From: Lentisphaeria bacterium UBA7640 | Lineage (GTDB): Bacteria; Verrucomicrobiota; Lentisphaeria; Victivallales; Victivallaceae | Direction: 5' to 3' | DNA length: 30,108 bases | NCBI GenBank assembly: GCA_002483765.1 | Contig: DLIO01000027.1 | Location: 1-30,108 of the forward strand | Shown: piece after piece, positions 1 to 7,534 of the stretch | Layout: every line of letters begins with the position of its first letter | How positions within the stretch are numbered: position 1 is the stretch's first letter | Position numbers and translations under genes: made by a program | Notes under the pieces: generated by a model | What the model was told of the DNA's origin: nothing | The model's input: only the letters and a program-made list of their open reading frames with translations | Databases searched by the model: none

Positions 1-2
1 CC

Positions 3-458
3 TCAGTCGGCATATTCTCTTTTTGAGGTGTTTGCTTCCCATTCTGAATGCGGAGAATAGAAGCCACGGCCTTTTTTGGCTTGTTCATAAAGTTCAATGG
101 TAATGGCATCTTTGGGAGTTTTAGCATCCTTCGGAGAAAACTTAATCTTTTCGCCCCAGGGGGTTGTCCACAAAACTCCGCCTTTATCGTAATATGCAGA
201 GGATTCCAGTTGTGGCGAACTCCAGCCAAAACCGAAAAGTCCAGTTTTTTCGTTGCTGGAATTGTAGATCAGTTGAATTGGCAAACGCAGTTCCGGGGAG
301 AAATTGGCCGTCCCGATAGTTTTAGAAACAACAAAGCCATTCTCAGTCAGAGAGGTTTTTCCTGCGGTCAACGGTTTGGAAAGAAAGTTGACCTGTTCCG
401 CGGCGAAAACTCCGGGCAAAATCAAGGCGAACACAACAAACGATAGAAACGACTTCAT
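3..458 (-). CDS. Secreted RHS/YD-type protein, N-terminal part only
   Basis: The reading frame gives 151 residues from ATG at 458, with a TGA at 3-5 at the very edge of the window. Residues 1-20 form a typical Sec signal peptide (MKSF, hydrophobic core, VFAA). The rest, with 'LPIQLIYNSS' and 'GLFGFGWSSPQLES', resembles the N-terminal segment of large secreted RHS/YD-repeat or SpvB-like proteins, which normally run to more than a thousand residues. The upstream frame to 590 is open, but 458 is preferred because the signal peptide starts there and a promoter lies at 501-529. The stop may be real, making this a short fragment, or it may be a nonsense change, frameshift or end-of-contig error. 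Family assignment is by eye. Confidence 0.55.
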   Translation of the reverse strand: MKSFLSFVVFALILPGVFAAEQVNFLSKPLTAGKTSLTENGFVVSKTIGTANFSPELRLPIQLIYNSSNEKTGLFGFGWSSPQLESSAYYDKGGVLWTTPWGEKIKFSPKDAKTPKDAITIELYEQAKKGRGFYSPHSEWEANTSKREYAD

Positions 459-500
459 GAAAACATCCACTGTTTTGTGTTGTTTAAAAACAAAACTACA

Positions 501-529
501 ATAATACACATTTTTTAAAAGGCAAACAA
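501..529 (-). promoter_or_regulatory. Candidate sigma-70 promoter of the RHS-type gene
   Basis: On the minus strand a TTGTTT -35 box (524-529) is separated by 17 bases from a TATTAT -10 box (501-506). This places the start of transcription about 35 bases before the ATG at 458. It is a match to consensus only. Confidence 0.45.
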
Positions 530-602
530 TATTCCGTAAATTCATTTTGCAACGAAAAAATAAATACTTTCCGCAACCCAAAACCTTCATAACTTTCTGT
601 CT

Positions 603-637
603 CTAATTCACGCGCGCATTATGCGCGCGCGAATTAG
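603..637. repeat. GC-rich palindrome, copy 1
   Basis: A 35-base inverted repeat with 17-base arms around a central T at 620. The arms read CTAATTC then alternating CG ending in CAT; there is one mismatch (A610 against C630). It lies between tsaD and the RHS-type gene, both on the minus strand. It belongs to the same family as the copies at 7375, 15726, 20414 and 30088. No T-run follows on either strand, so it is not a classical terminator. Confidence 0.9.
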
Positions 638-705
638 AATTAAGAATTACGTCATCTTATGTTCATGATTTTAAGGTTGTTTTATAGTTTTTTAAAACGT
701 ACAAA

Positions 706-1770
706 TTATCCGATGAATGGGACTTTGGTGATGACTGGCAGTCGGGCAAAAGCATCAACTCCAAATGCGGTTTCTGCGTTATTAAGTGAGTGCCACGCTA
801 AACCGGCAACCATGGCGGCGTTGTCAGTGCAATATTTTGGTGGTGCAATGCGCAGGGTTGCATGAGACGGACAGAGCGATTTTAAGCGTTCGCGCAACGG
901 TTGATTGCAAGCGACACCGCCACAAAGAATAATTGAACGCGCACCAAACTCTGTTGCAGCGGCGATAGTTTTGCGCGATAATACGTCGATTATTGCTTCT
1001 TGGAAAGATGCCGCGGTGTCATTGATAAATTCAGGTGATAATTCGTTTTGATATTTTCTTACATGATAGAGTAGCGCGGTTTTGATGCCGCTGAATGAAA
1101 AATTGTATTTGTGTTCTGGCGGGGTGGCTTTGCCGGATGTTCCGGTCAGCGGTCGTGGGAAATTAAACGCTTTGGGATTACCGTGGATGGCGGCTTGCTG
1201 AATCGCTGGCCCACCGGGATAACCAAGTCCCAATAATTTAGCCGCTTTGTCAAGCGCTTCGCCAGCGGCATCATCAATGGTAAAACCAATTTGATGCGCT
1301 TCGCCTTCGGCATTGATTAGTAACAGCGAGGAGTGTCCACCGGAAACCACCAACGCCAAGATCGGATAGGTCGAAGGTTGTTTTAGAACAATTAAATCGT
1401 TATCAAGGAACGAAGCATAAATATGCGCCAAAAAATGATTAGTCGGAATTAATGGCAAGTCATTGGCCGCCGCTAAACCTTTGGCGAAATTTAGTCCGAC
1501 TAGCAACGCTGGCATTAAACCCGGCCCGTTGGTTACGCCAATTCCCGCAAAATCGCTCAACTTGGTTCCAGATTCGTGTAATGCCGCATTGAGCACTGGC
1601 ATCAACGCCACAAGATGTTCGCGCGCCGCCAATTCTGGAACGACGCCGCCAAAAACTGCGTGACGTTCAATTTGCGTAGCAACGACATTGCTGAGCACGC
1701 GTGAACCGTTTTCAACAACGGCGACCGAAGTCTCATCGCAACTCGTCTCTATTCCTAATATCATGCTCAT
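706..1770 (-). CDS. tsaD: tRNA N6-threonylcarbamoyladenosine transferase TsaD
   Basis: The 354-residue product matches the universal Kae1/TsaD family over its full usual length. It starts with the ATPase-fold signature 'ILGIETSCDETS' and carries the metal-binding HxxxH at His112 and His116 ('NHFLAHIYA'), the 'VSGGHSSL' glycine loop and 'CGGVACNQ' near the C terminus. With TsaB, TsaC and TsaE it transfers threonylcarbamoyl to A37 of ANN-decoding tRNAs in the cytoplasm. ATG at 1770 is chosen because AAGGAA lies about 5 bases upstream; ATG at 1764 is possible. It lies downstream of rpmB but beyond that gene's terminator, so it depends on readthrough or on a promoter I did not find. Confidence 0.96.
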   Translation of the reverse strand: MSMILGIETSCDETSVAVVENGSRVLSNVVATQIERHAVFGGVVPELAAREHLVALMPVLNAALHESGTKLSDFAGIGVTNGPGLMPALLVGLNFAKGLAAANDLPLIPTNHFLAHIYASFLDNDLIVLKQPSTYPILALVVSGGHSSLLLINAEGEAHQIGFTIDDAAGEALDKAAKLLGLGYPGGPAIQQAAIHGNPKAFNFPRPLTGTSGKATPPEHKYNFSFSGIKTALLYHVRKYQNELSPEFINDTAASFQEAIIDVLSRKTIAAATEFGARSIILCGGVACNQPLRERLKSLCPSHATLRIAPPKYCTDNAAMVAGLAWHSLNNAETAFGVDAFARLPVITKVPFIG

Positions 1771-1783
1771 TGGTGTTTCCTTA

Positions 1784-1821
1784 AATAAAAAAAGCGTCGA
1801 ATCTTTCGATTTCGACGCTTT
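1784..1821 (-). terminator. Rho-independent terminator after rpmB
   Basis: An 11-bp perfect stem (1791-1801 with 1811-1821, AAAGCGTCGAA arm) has a 9-base loop. Read on the minus strand it is followed by TTTTTTTATTT. It lies 25 bases past the rpmB stop and ends just before the tsaD ribosome binding site. Confidence 0.85.
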
Positions 1822-1845
1822 AACAAGGATCTATTACTTTAAAAT

Positions 1846-2073
1846 TTATACTTTAGTAAAATTACCAGTTCTGATGCAACTTGTACACATCCTGACTTTT
1901 TTATTGCCTTGCGGGGTGGCAATCCGTACTGGCTGCAGGTTTACGCCGAATTCACGTTTGGTGTTTTTCACTACGTGAGTACCAATACCACCAGCTTTAA
2001 TCGCTAAGCCACGACGGGTAATATGACCGCCAAACGCTTTGCTTTTACCGCAATTATCACAGACTCTGCTCAT
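1846..2073 (-). CDS. rpmB: 50S ribosomal protein bL28
   Basis: The 75-residue product is a complete bL28: 'MSRVCDNCGKSKAFGG' at the start, 'VRIATPQGNKK' in the middle and 'MCTSCIRTG' near the end. It is the zinc-binding (C+) form, with Cys5/Cys8 and Cys63/Cys66. It is part of the large ribosomal subunit. A GGAG ribosome binding site lies 7 bases before the ATG. The gene starts 43 bases after the 3' end of the tRNA-Lys, so the two are probably one transcript, closed by the hairpin at 1784-1821. Confidence 0.96.
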   Translation of the reverse strand: MSRVCDNCGKSKAFGGHITRRGLAIKAGGIGTHVVKNTKREFGVNLQPVRIATPQGNKKVRMCTSCIRTGNFTKV

Positions 2074-2116
2074 TATGTTTCTCCAAAAAATTGAAAATCC
2101 GAATATATATAAAAAA

Positions 2117-2192
2117 TGGTGAGCTGACTGGGACTCGAACCCAGGGCCACCGCCTTAAAAGGGCGATGCTCTACCGACTGAGCTATCAGCTC
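2117..2192 (-). tRNA. tRNA-Lys (anticodon TTT)
   Basis: On the minus strand the sequence folds as a complete cloverleaf of 76 bases, including an encoded CCA end at 2117-2119. The 7-bp acceptor stem GAGCTGA/TCAGCTC is perfect. The D arm contains AGCTCAGTCGGTAGAGC, the T arm contains GGTTCGAGTCC, and the anticodon loop is CTTTTAA, giving TTT. Confidence 0.96.
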
Positions 2193-2220
2193 ACTAACCA
2201 ATTCAAATTAATAAGCGTTT

Positions 2221-2248
2221 ACTATACGGTTTTCATTAATTATTACAA
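2221..2248 (-). promoter_or_regulatory. Candidate promoter for tRNA-Lys and rpmB
   Basis: A minus-strand TTGTAA (2243-2248) and TATAGT (2221-2226) are separated by 16 bases. The -10 box ends 28 bases before the 5' end of the tRNA. The surrounding stretch 2193-2313 is AT-rich and holds nothing else I can support. Confidence 0.5.
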
Positions 2249-2313
2249 ATTGATTATGAGGAAAAATTCACTTTTTTTTATTTTCTTTAATAAAACTGTA
2301 TAAACACGGGGTT

Positions 2314-2688
2314 TTAGGAGGGTAATAAACTTGATGGAGTTAGGAGTGCTCTGCGGTACCCATTCAGAAGTCTTCCAACTTCTTTACTCATCTCCCATAA
2401 AACTGTCTTATTCAAATAGTTTAAATCATGAGCCAAAACCGGGTAATAGCGGCATTCTTCCAATGAGTCTTCCGAAATATTTTAAAAGCGAGCTTTATCC
2501 GCTTCTGTCCTTTTCCGAAATCCCTCAGCAATATTGGCCGGGACAGAAACTGCAGCGCGACGAAATTGGGAAGTCAGACCATAGATTTCATCTTTGGGAA
2601 AAGTTTGGGTTGCATCATAGACAGCCAGCACAAAGATGTGCGCTTTTTACCAAACAATCAAATCTAGAAATGTTTTTGCTGGTTTCAT
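2314..2688 (-). pseudogene. Decayed four-helix-bundle (23S rRNA IVS / S23-type) protein gene
   Basis: No single intact frame exists, but the minus strand gives a recognisable S23-type four-helix-bundle protein when two lesions are bridged. From ATG at 2688 the product reads 'MKPAKTFLDLIVW', then an in-frame TAA at 2647-2649 where the family has Gln, then continues through 'GLTSQFRRAAVSVPANIAEG'. Near 2466-2478 the frame shifts by one base into 'SLEECRYYPVLAHDLNYLN' and 'EVGRLLNGYRRALL', ending at TAA 2314-2316. Both halves match the family motifs (YGLTSQ..RAA.S.P.NIAEG and SL.E..Y). Members are encoded in 23S rRNA intervening sequences or as stand-alone accessory genes; their function is poorly understood. 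A weak AGGAG lies upstream. Confidence 0.85.
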
Positions 2689-2694
2689 TCTAAC

Positions 2695-2716
2695 TTCTAA
2701 CTCCTAGATTCTTCAT
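2695..2716. repeat. 22-bp direct repeat, left copy
   Basis: The sequence starting TTCTAACTCCTAGATTC and ending TTCAT is identical at 2695-2716 and 2745-2766, a 50-base offset. The copies lie in the gap between the four-helix-bundle pseudogene and the fumarase beta gene, and this one abuts the pseudogene's start. Confidence 0.9.
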
Positions 2717-2744
2717 TTTTTATTCCTCCCATTCACATTCCCCA

Positions 2745-2766
2745 TTCTAACTCCTAGATTCTTCAT
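2745..2766. repeat. 22-bp direct repeat, right copy
   Basis: Exact second copy of the repeat at 2695-2716. Its right end overlaps the last codons of the fumarase beta gene. Confidence 0.9.
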
Positions 2767-3299
2767 CCTTCACCCTTATACAAATTATTGCCGTGGCAGT
2801 CGATTGCTACCAACAATGGGAAATCTTTTACTTCCAGGCGATGGATTGCTTCTGGTCCGAGATCTTCATAACAAACCACTTCACACTTTACAATACTTTT
2901 CGCGATCAATGCTGCTGCGCCACCAGTTGCCGCAAAATATACACAGCGATATTGTTGCATCGATTTTTGGACTTCAGGTGAACGGTTACCTTTACCAATC
3001 ATTGCTTTTAGTCCTGTGTGTTCGATTAATATTGGCGAATACGCATCCATGCGATAACTAGTGGTGGGCCCGGCGCTACCAATTACGTAACCTGGTTTCG
3101 GTGGAGAGGGCCCGACAAAGTAGAGTGCCGCACCCTTCAAATCGACTGGCAATGGTTGTTTGTTTGCGATTAAATCGCATAAGCGTTTATGAGCGGCATC
3201 GCGCGCTGTATAGATTACGCCGGATAATAAAACCTGCTGACCAGCGGTTAACGCCATGATCGCGGCGTCGTCAAATGGAGTTGAAATTTTAATATTCAT
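2763..3299 (-). CDS. Class I fumarate hydratase, beta subunit (C-terminal domain type)
   Basis: The 178-residue product corresponds to the C-terminal domain of class I, iron-sulfur fumarases. Visible motifs are 'GPTTSYRMDAYSP', 'MIGKGNRS', 'ATGGAAALIAKSI' and 'CYEDLGPEAIHRLEV'. With the alpha subunit encoded just upstream it should interconvert fumarate and malate; tartrate dehydratase is a close alternative that sequence alone does not exclude. ATG at 3299 is chosen over the longer frame (3332) because it overlaps the alpha stop as ATGA, the usual translational coupling. No terminator is evident after the stop, where direct repeats and a pseudogene follow. Confidence 0.92.
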   Translation of the reverse strand: MNIKISTPFDDAAIMALTAGQQVLLSGVIYTARDAAHKRLCDLIANKQPLPVDLKGAALYFVGPSPPKPGYVIGSAGPTTSYRMDAYSPILIEHTGLKAMIGKGNRSPEVQKSMQQYRCVYFAATGGAAALIAKSIVKCEVVCYEDLGPEAIHRLEVKDFPLLVAIDCHGNNLYKGEG

Positions 3300-4141
3300 A
3301 GTGTCACCGTGGCATGGCGTGCGGCGTGACAATTCAGGTTGACCGCGGTCGGCAACGACGCGATGTGGCAGGGGAAATGTTCGATATGAACTGCCAATGC
3401 GGTGGTGTCGCCGCCCAATCCTTGGGGGCCGACTTGGGTTGCGTTAACACGTTTAAGTATTTCATTCTCCAATTCGGCGTAATTTGGATCAGGATTGATA
3501 GAGCCAACCTCGCGCAATAGAGCTTTTTTTGCTAAATAAGCGGCTTTTTCGAAGCTCCCACCGATGCCGATACCTACTATTACCGGTGGGCATGGATTGC
3601 CGCCCGCCTCGATAATTGATTTGACTACGAAATCGATCACTCCAGCGCGCCCGGCTTGAGGGGTTAACATTTTTATTTGACTCATATTTTCTGAGCCTCC
3701 ACCTTTAGGCGCTAATGTGATTTTCAATTGTTCGCCCGAAACGATCTCCAAATGGATAACCGCAGGCGTGTTGTCGCCGGTATTTTTTCGCCCAAATAGT
3801 GGATCATCAACGATTGATTTACGTAGATAGCTTTCATGGTAACCACGAGCGGTTCCAGAGTTGATGGCGTCGTATATGGTTCCGCCACGAATTTTCACGT
3901 CTTCTCCGAGTTCAACGAAGTAAACAGCGACTCCGGTATCTTGGCAGAGTGGTAAACGTTCATCAGCAGCGATTGCAGCATTTTGTAAACATTGGTCTAA
4001 AAACATTTTTGCACGCTCTGAAGATTCTTCTTTGCGATATTTCTTCATGCTCGCTAGCACGTCAGCTGGCAGATCATAAGCTGCAGTAATACAAAGCTCG
4101 CTTACCGCGCATTCGATCTCTTTAAATTCAATATAACGCAT
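3296..4141 (-). CDS. Class I fumarate hydratase, alpha subunit (N-terminal domain type)
   Basis: The 281-residue product is the 4Fe-4S-bearing half of a two-subunit class I fumarase. The likely cluster ligands are Cys66 in 'PLCQDTG', Cys184 in 'NPCPPVIVGIGIGG' and Cys271 in 'NLNCHAARH', with spacing close to that of characterised members. 'APKGGGSENMS' is the conserved glycine-rich substrate loop. It acts in the cytoplasm, in the TCA cycle or reductive fumarate branch. A strong AGGAGG at 4149-4154 precedes the ATG by 7 bases, and the beta subunit follows with an ATGA overlap. The glycosyltransferase upstream ends 17 bases away, so the three probably share a transcript. Confidence 0.93.
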   Translation of the reverse strand: MRYIEFKEIECAVSELCITAAYDLPADVLASMKKYRKEESSERAKMFLDQCLQNAAIAADERLPLCQDTGVAVYFVELGEDVKIRGGTIYDAINSGTARGYHESYLRKSIVDDPLFGRKNTGDNTPAVIHLEIVSGEQLKITLAPKGGGSENMSQIKMLTPQAGRAGVIDFVVKSIIEAGGNPCPPVIVGIGIGGSFEKAAYLAKKALLREVGSINPDPNYAELENEILKRVNATQVGPQGLGGDTTALAVHIEHFPCHIASLPTAVNLNCHAARHATVTL

Positions 4142-4158
4142 TTTAAGTCCTCCTAAGT

Positions 4159-5226
4159 TTAACGGCTATGAACCCGGTCCAGCATCAGTTTAAAGCCGGA
4201 AAGATAATTTTCTTCTGATAGATGGGTTCCCACCCAGCGGTGACCTTCGTCTCCGAGACGTCCGGCAAAACCAGGATCTTGTATCAAGGTTTCTACTGCA
4301 TCAGCGAACGCTCGAATATCACCTGGTGAAATCATCAGGCCGTTGCGTTCGTGGTGTAACCATTCAGAGACGCCGCCGACATCGTAGCCGATCACCGGTA
4401 ATCCTGCTGCATTAGCTTCCACTCCGGGCAATCCGAACGGCTCACGCCATATAGTTGGGAATACTGCAATGTCTGCCTTCGTATAATAGTCAGCTGGAGT
4501 ATTACTCCAGCCCATAAATTCAACATAAGGAGCAATACCAAGTTTTGAAACTAAGCGGATGCAGCGTTTTTCTTCACTTCCTTCGCCGATTATCCACAAC
4601 TTGAATTCTTCCCGTACCATCGACATTGACTCCATTAATTGGAGAATGCCTTTCTCTTTAATTAATTGCCCGACAAACAAAACTATCGGAATGTCAGACG
4701 GTTTCCGAATTTGAGTGCGTCGCGGAGACACCTTGCAAACTGGATAGACTTTAACAATTTTCGCGACGTCAAAATTGTTTTTCATTAATTCGTTGCGCAT
4801 AAAACGGGAAGCTACCATATGAGCGTCGCATTGGCGTAGTTCCGCAAGTAGTTGTCGCCGTTGGTGTTCGCGGAATGGATGGTACAGCATTCGCAATGGG
4901 CAACGTTGATAGCGATGATCATGAACCATTACCGTGGTTTTGAATTTTAAACGGATCTGACGCAGTAGTTCAGCGTTATCAATGATATGGATAAATACCA
5001 AGTCGTATTTTCCGGCATGCATCTGGGAAATGTCATGAAAATCATAGACATTCCCAAAAACTTTGCAGAACTCGTCACTGTCACGGCATTTGGAGTTAAA
5101 CATGCCGTCAACCTCAAATCCGCCGTTTTTAAGGGCCGCTGCCGCATCATAGATATAGCGTTCAATGCCACTGACGAAGCCGCAACGCGTCGAAATAAAT
5201 AATATTTTGGCTCTGTTTATGTTCAA
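4159..5226 (-). CDS. GT-B glycosyltransferase (GT4-like)
   Basis: The 355-residue product has the two Rossmann-like halves of GT-B enzymes. The N-terminal half contains the glycine loop 'CGFVSGIERYIYDAA'. The C-terminal half contains 'VLFVGQLIKEKG', 'LWIIGEGSEE' and the family 4 EX7E motif 'EPFGLPGVE', followed by 'GLPVIGYDVGGVSEW'. It probably transfers a nucleotide-activated sugar to a surface glycan; donor and acceptor cannot be told. The start is a TTG at 5224-5226, with AGGAT about 10 bases upstream; no ATG or GTG fits without losing the first strand. It is adjacent to fumarase genes, which gives no functional hint. Confidence 0.88.
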   Translation of the reverse strand: MNINRAKILFISTRCGFVSGIERYIYDAAAALKNGGFEVDGMFNSKCRDSDEFCKVFGNVYDFHDISQMHAGKYDLVFIHIIDNAELLRQIRLKFKTTVMVHDHRYQRCPLRMLYHPFREHQRRQLLAELRQCDAHMVASRFMRNELMKNNFDVAKIVKVYPVCKVSPRRTQIRKPSDIPIVLFVGQLIKEKGILQLMESMSMVREEFKLWIIGEGSEEKRCIRLVSKLGIAPYVEFMGWSNTPADYYTKADIAVFPTIWREPFGLPGVEANAAGLPVIGYDVGGVSEWLHHERNGLMISPGDIRAFADAVETLIQDPGFAGRLGDEGHRWVGTHLSEENYLSGFKLMLDRVHSR

Positions 5227-5272
5227 TTAATATTTTATCCTAATTATACTGAAACCGAAATGTGAGGTATCC

Positions 5273-6040
5273 TCAATCGTTCGTTTTTAACTTTGCTGAT
5301 TTGCCTGAAATAGAGATGTAAATACCGTCTTTGTTACGGTTTAATTCAGCTTTAATTATTTCAATAAAATCCTTATTCCACTTCTTTATTGCCGCATCAG
5401 CACTATCGGTCCATGTTTTTTTATCATTAACATTGAATTTTGCGGCGGCGGGTAAAATGCTTCCCAGCTGTGCAATCAGTTCACCTTGGTGATCTTTGAC
5501 TACTGCTTCGATTGAGAAAAAACCGGCACTAATCAAGCCATGCGGTAAATGGTTAACCGTAAGGGTTTTGGTTGATTTGTAGTTTAAATAACTGTAAAAT
5601 GAATCGAGATCCATCAACGGTATAAATGCGACCTCAAGGATCATTGTTTTGGCGTCTGGTTTTTCCGTTTGGCGTAGTTCAATAAAACGTCCAATAGATC
5701 TAATTTGAGCAGCAAAAGTAGTTAGAAATTGTTCATTAAGAGCAGTTATTTCAGTTTTTAAGATTTCGAGTTGCTCTTTATTTATTTTTTTCGGGTCAAA
5801 TTTAGCCGACAGTTGATTGATTGGTGGTTTTATGAGAATTTTATCGAATTTACGAATATCGATATAGTCACGCCTCCAAAAGTAGGCAAACGGGAAATCG
5901 GCTTCCTGCTTATATAATAATTGCGGCTCTGGACAAAAACTTAGCATTTTGGTAGATTGCTCTTCTCTTACTTTCTGTGCTCCAATTCTGGGCATGATAG
6001 CACATAGCAACACCAAGGCCAATATTGACGTTTTATTCAT
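5273..6040 (-). CDS. Secreted protein of unknown function
   Basis: The 255-residue product starts with a clear signal peptide (MNKTSILALVLLCAIMPRIGA, cleavage likely after GA) without a lipobox cysteine, so it should be periplasmic or exported. The mature part has 'FDKILIKPP', a coiled, charged stretch around residues 85-120, and a C-terminal region with 'SIEAVVKDHQGELIAQLGS' followed by a Trp/Lys-rich helix. The layout recalls DUF3313-type envelope proteins (a 'FDKV.I.P' start and a lipid-domain-like end), but I am not confident of that. It has its own strong promoter and is flanked by short gaps to the glycosyltransferase downstream. Confidence 0.75.
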   Translation of the reverse strand: MNKTSILALVLLCAIMPRIGAQKVREEQSTKMLSFCPEPQLLYKQEADFPFAYFWRRDYIDIRKFDKILIKPPINQLSAKFDPKKINKEQLEILKTEITALNEQFLTTFAAQIRSIGRFIELRQTEKPDAKTMILEVAFIPLMDLDSFYSYLNYKSTKTLTVNHLPHGLISAGFFSIEAVVKDHQGELIAQLGSILPAAAKFNVNDKKTWTDSADAAIKKWNKDFIEIIKAELNRNKDGIYISISGKSAKLKTND

Positions 6041-6076
6041 TTTACTCTATCCTTAACCGGCTTGTTAGAAAAACAG

Positions 6077-6104
6077 AATATACATGTTTTGCTGCTAATG
6101 TCAA
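6077..6104 (-). promoter_or_regulatory. Strong sigma-70-like promoter for the secreted unknown protein
   Basis: A consensus TTGACA (6099-6104) and TATATT (6077-6082) are 16 bases apart on the minus strand, about 30 bases of leader before the ATG at 6040. This is the best consensus promoter I see in the window. Confidence 0.65.
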
Positions 6105-6247
6105 TTTTGGGGTTGCTGGATAAATCATAGTTGCATTGAAATACTGGAACAGCTATATTTTTAACTTTATTGTCAAAAAAATCAAAAAAGTTATTTTGCT
6201 TGCGTACAGCTATATCAAAAAATCGATAATTACCTTGAGGTCTGAAA

Positions 6248-7303
6248 ATGCGTGAAGAACTACGAAAAGTAGCGGAAGATATCCAAATATTTATTGCTAA
6301 TGATTCATTTCCAACTACAATAGAACCGGCATACTTGCGCCGTGCCGTTATTGATTATCCATTGCGTGGTGGTAAAAGATTGCGTCCAGCGCTAGTGCTT
6401 TGGACATGCGGTTTGTTGGGTGGTGATCCGGCTAAAGCGCTGGCGGCTGCGGCCGCAGTCGAAATCTATCACAACTGGACTTTGGTTCATGATGATATTA
6501 TTGACAATGATGATTTTCGCCGCGGCCAACCCAGTACACATTGTGCTTTAAATCAATATGCCGCAACTATGTTGCCGACAGCACAAAAAGAGTTCGGACG
6601 CAATTTTGCGATTTTGACTGGCGATATTCAACAGGGTTGGGCGGCGGCGATGTTGCTAAAGTCGGTTGAATGTGGCGTTAGTCCTGCAGTAGTGTTGGCG
6701 ATGTCGCGCCGCATGCATGAACAACTTAATCGTGAACTTATTTCTGGTGAAGCGTTGGATGTTGAATATTCCGAACGCGATATTAAAACCATTACCGCCG
6801 CTGAAGTTGAGAAGATGTTGTATCTAAAGACTGGCGCGCTTTTGCGTTTCTGTGTCGAAGTTGGCGCAACCATAGCTTTGGATGATCCAACTTATTCGGA
6901 TTCACGCTTGAAGAAATTGGCACTGTTCGCGGCTAATGCCGGCGTAGCGTTTCAGTTGCGTGACGATTGGCTTGGTATTTTTGGAGATGCAAAAAAACTC
7001 GGCAAACCCGTTGGCGCTGATTTGGCCGAAAAAAAGCCGACCATTATGCTTTTGAAAGCTCTCGAATTACTGCCGCCACACGGCAAAGCAGAATTACTCG
7101 CATTGCTCGGTAAACCTGAAACGGAGTCCAGCGTCGCTCGAGCTCGCGAACTTTTGTGCAGTTCAGGGGCCGAAGATTTTGTTATTCGCCGTGCCGTCGA
7201 ATTGACCGAGCAAGCTCGCGAACACCTTAATTCATTCCCTGACAATCATTATCGCAAACTGTTGAATGAATTGTTGGAATACCTGACTGAACGCAACGTT
7301 TAG
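6248..7303 (+). CDS. Polyprenyl (short-chain isoprenyl) diphosphate synthase
   Basis: The 351-residue product is a trans-isoprenyl diphosphate synthase. It has 'GGKRLRPALVL' (residues 41-51), the first Asp-rich motif DDIID (82-86) and the second, DDWLGIFGD (239-247), then 'KKPTIM'. It condenses isopentenyl diphosphate with an allylic diphosphate in the cytoplasm, feeding quinones, carotenoids or undecaprenyl carriers. Trp77, five residues before the first motif, suggests a short (C15-C20) product by the usual chain-length rule. At 351 residues it is longer than FPP synthase (about 300). TGAGG lies 7 bases before the ATG. argH follows on the same strand, after palindrome copy 2. Confidence 0.93.
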   Translation: MREELRKVAEDIQIFIANDSFPTTIEPAYLRRAVIDYPLRGGKRLRPALVLWTCGLLGGDPAKALAAAAAVEIYHNWTLVHDDIIDNDDFRRGQPSTHCALNQYAATMLPTAQKEFGRNFAILTGDIQQGWAAAMLLKSVECGVSPAVVLAMSRRMHEQLNRELISGEALDVEYSERDIKTITAAEVEKMLYLKTGALLRFCVEVGATIALDDPTYSDSRLKKLALFAANAGVAFQLRDDWLGIFGDAKKLGKPVGADLAEKKPTIMLLKALELLPPHGKAELLALLGKPETESSVARARELLCSSGAEDFVIRRAVELTEQAREHLNSFPDNHYRKLLNELLEYLTERNV

Positions 7304-7374
7304 CATTATTGTAGTTTTATGCTGATCCTTCACAGTGCGCAAATAGCTTTTGGGCATTTGATAAATCATTGTTG

Positions 7375-7407
7375 AAATTAGCGCGCGCATTATGCGCGCG
7401 CTAATTT
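7375..7407. repeat. GC-rich palindrome, copy 2
   Basis: A perfect 33-base inverted repeat with 16-base arms (AAATTA then GCGCGCGCAT) around a central T at 7391. It lies 72 bases after the polyprenyl synthase stop and about 130 bases before argH. No T-run follows, so termination by the classical mechanism is not supported. The rest of the 7304-7534 gap shows nothing else I can support. Confidence 0.92.
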
Positions 7408-7534
7408 AAGAGCAACCATTTACAGATATTTGGTACGGAAATTGTATAAATTCATTCAGCTTGAAAATAGTGCGCCGGGTTGTATTTTAAGAAATTATTT
7501 TAAATGACAAAACCCAAATATGAAGGTAACAATT

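Noticed and set aside
603..637. Calling the GC-rich palindromes rho-independent terminators.
   Set aside because: No T-run on either side, and copy 3 lies in a divergent promoter region.
2331..2693. A 120-residue plus-strand open frame in the gap after tRNA-Lys.
   Set aside because: It is the shadow of the minus-strand four-helix-bundle pseudogene and resembles no protein.
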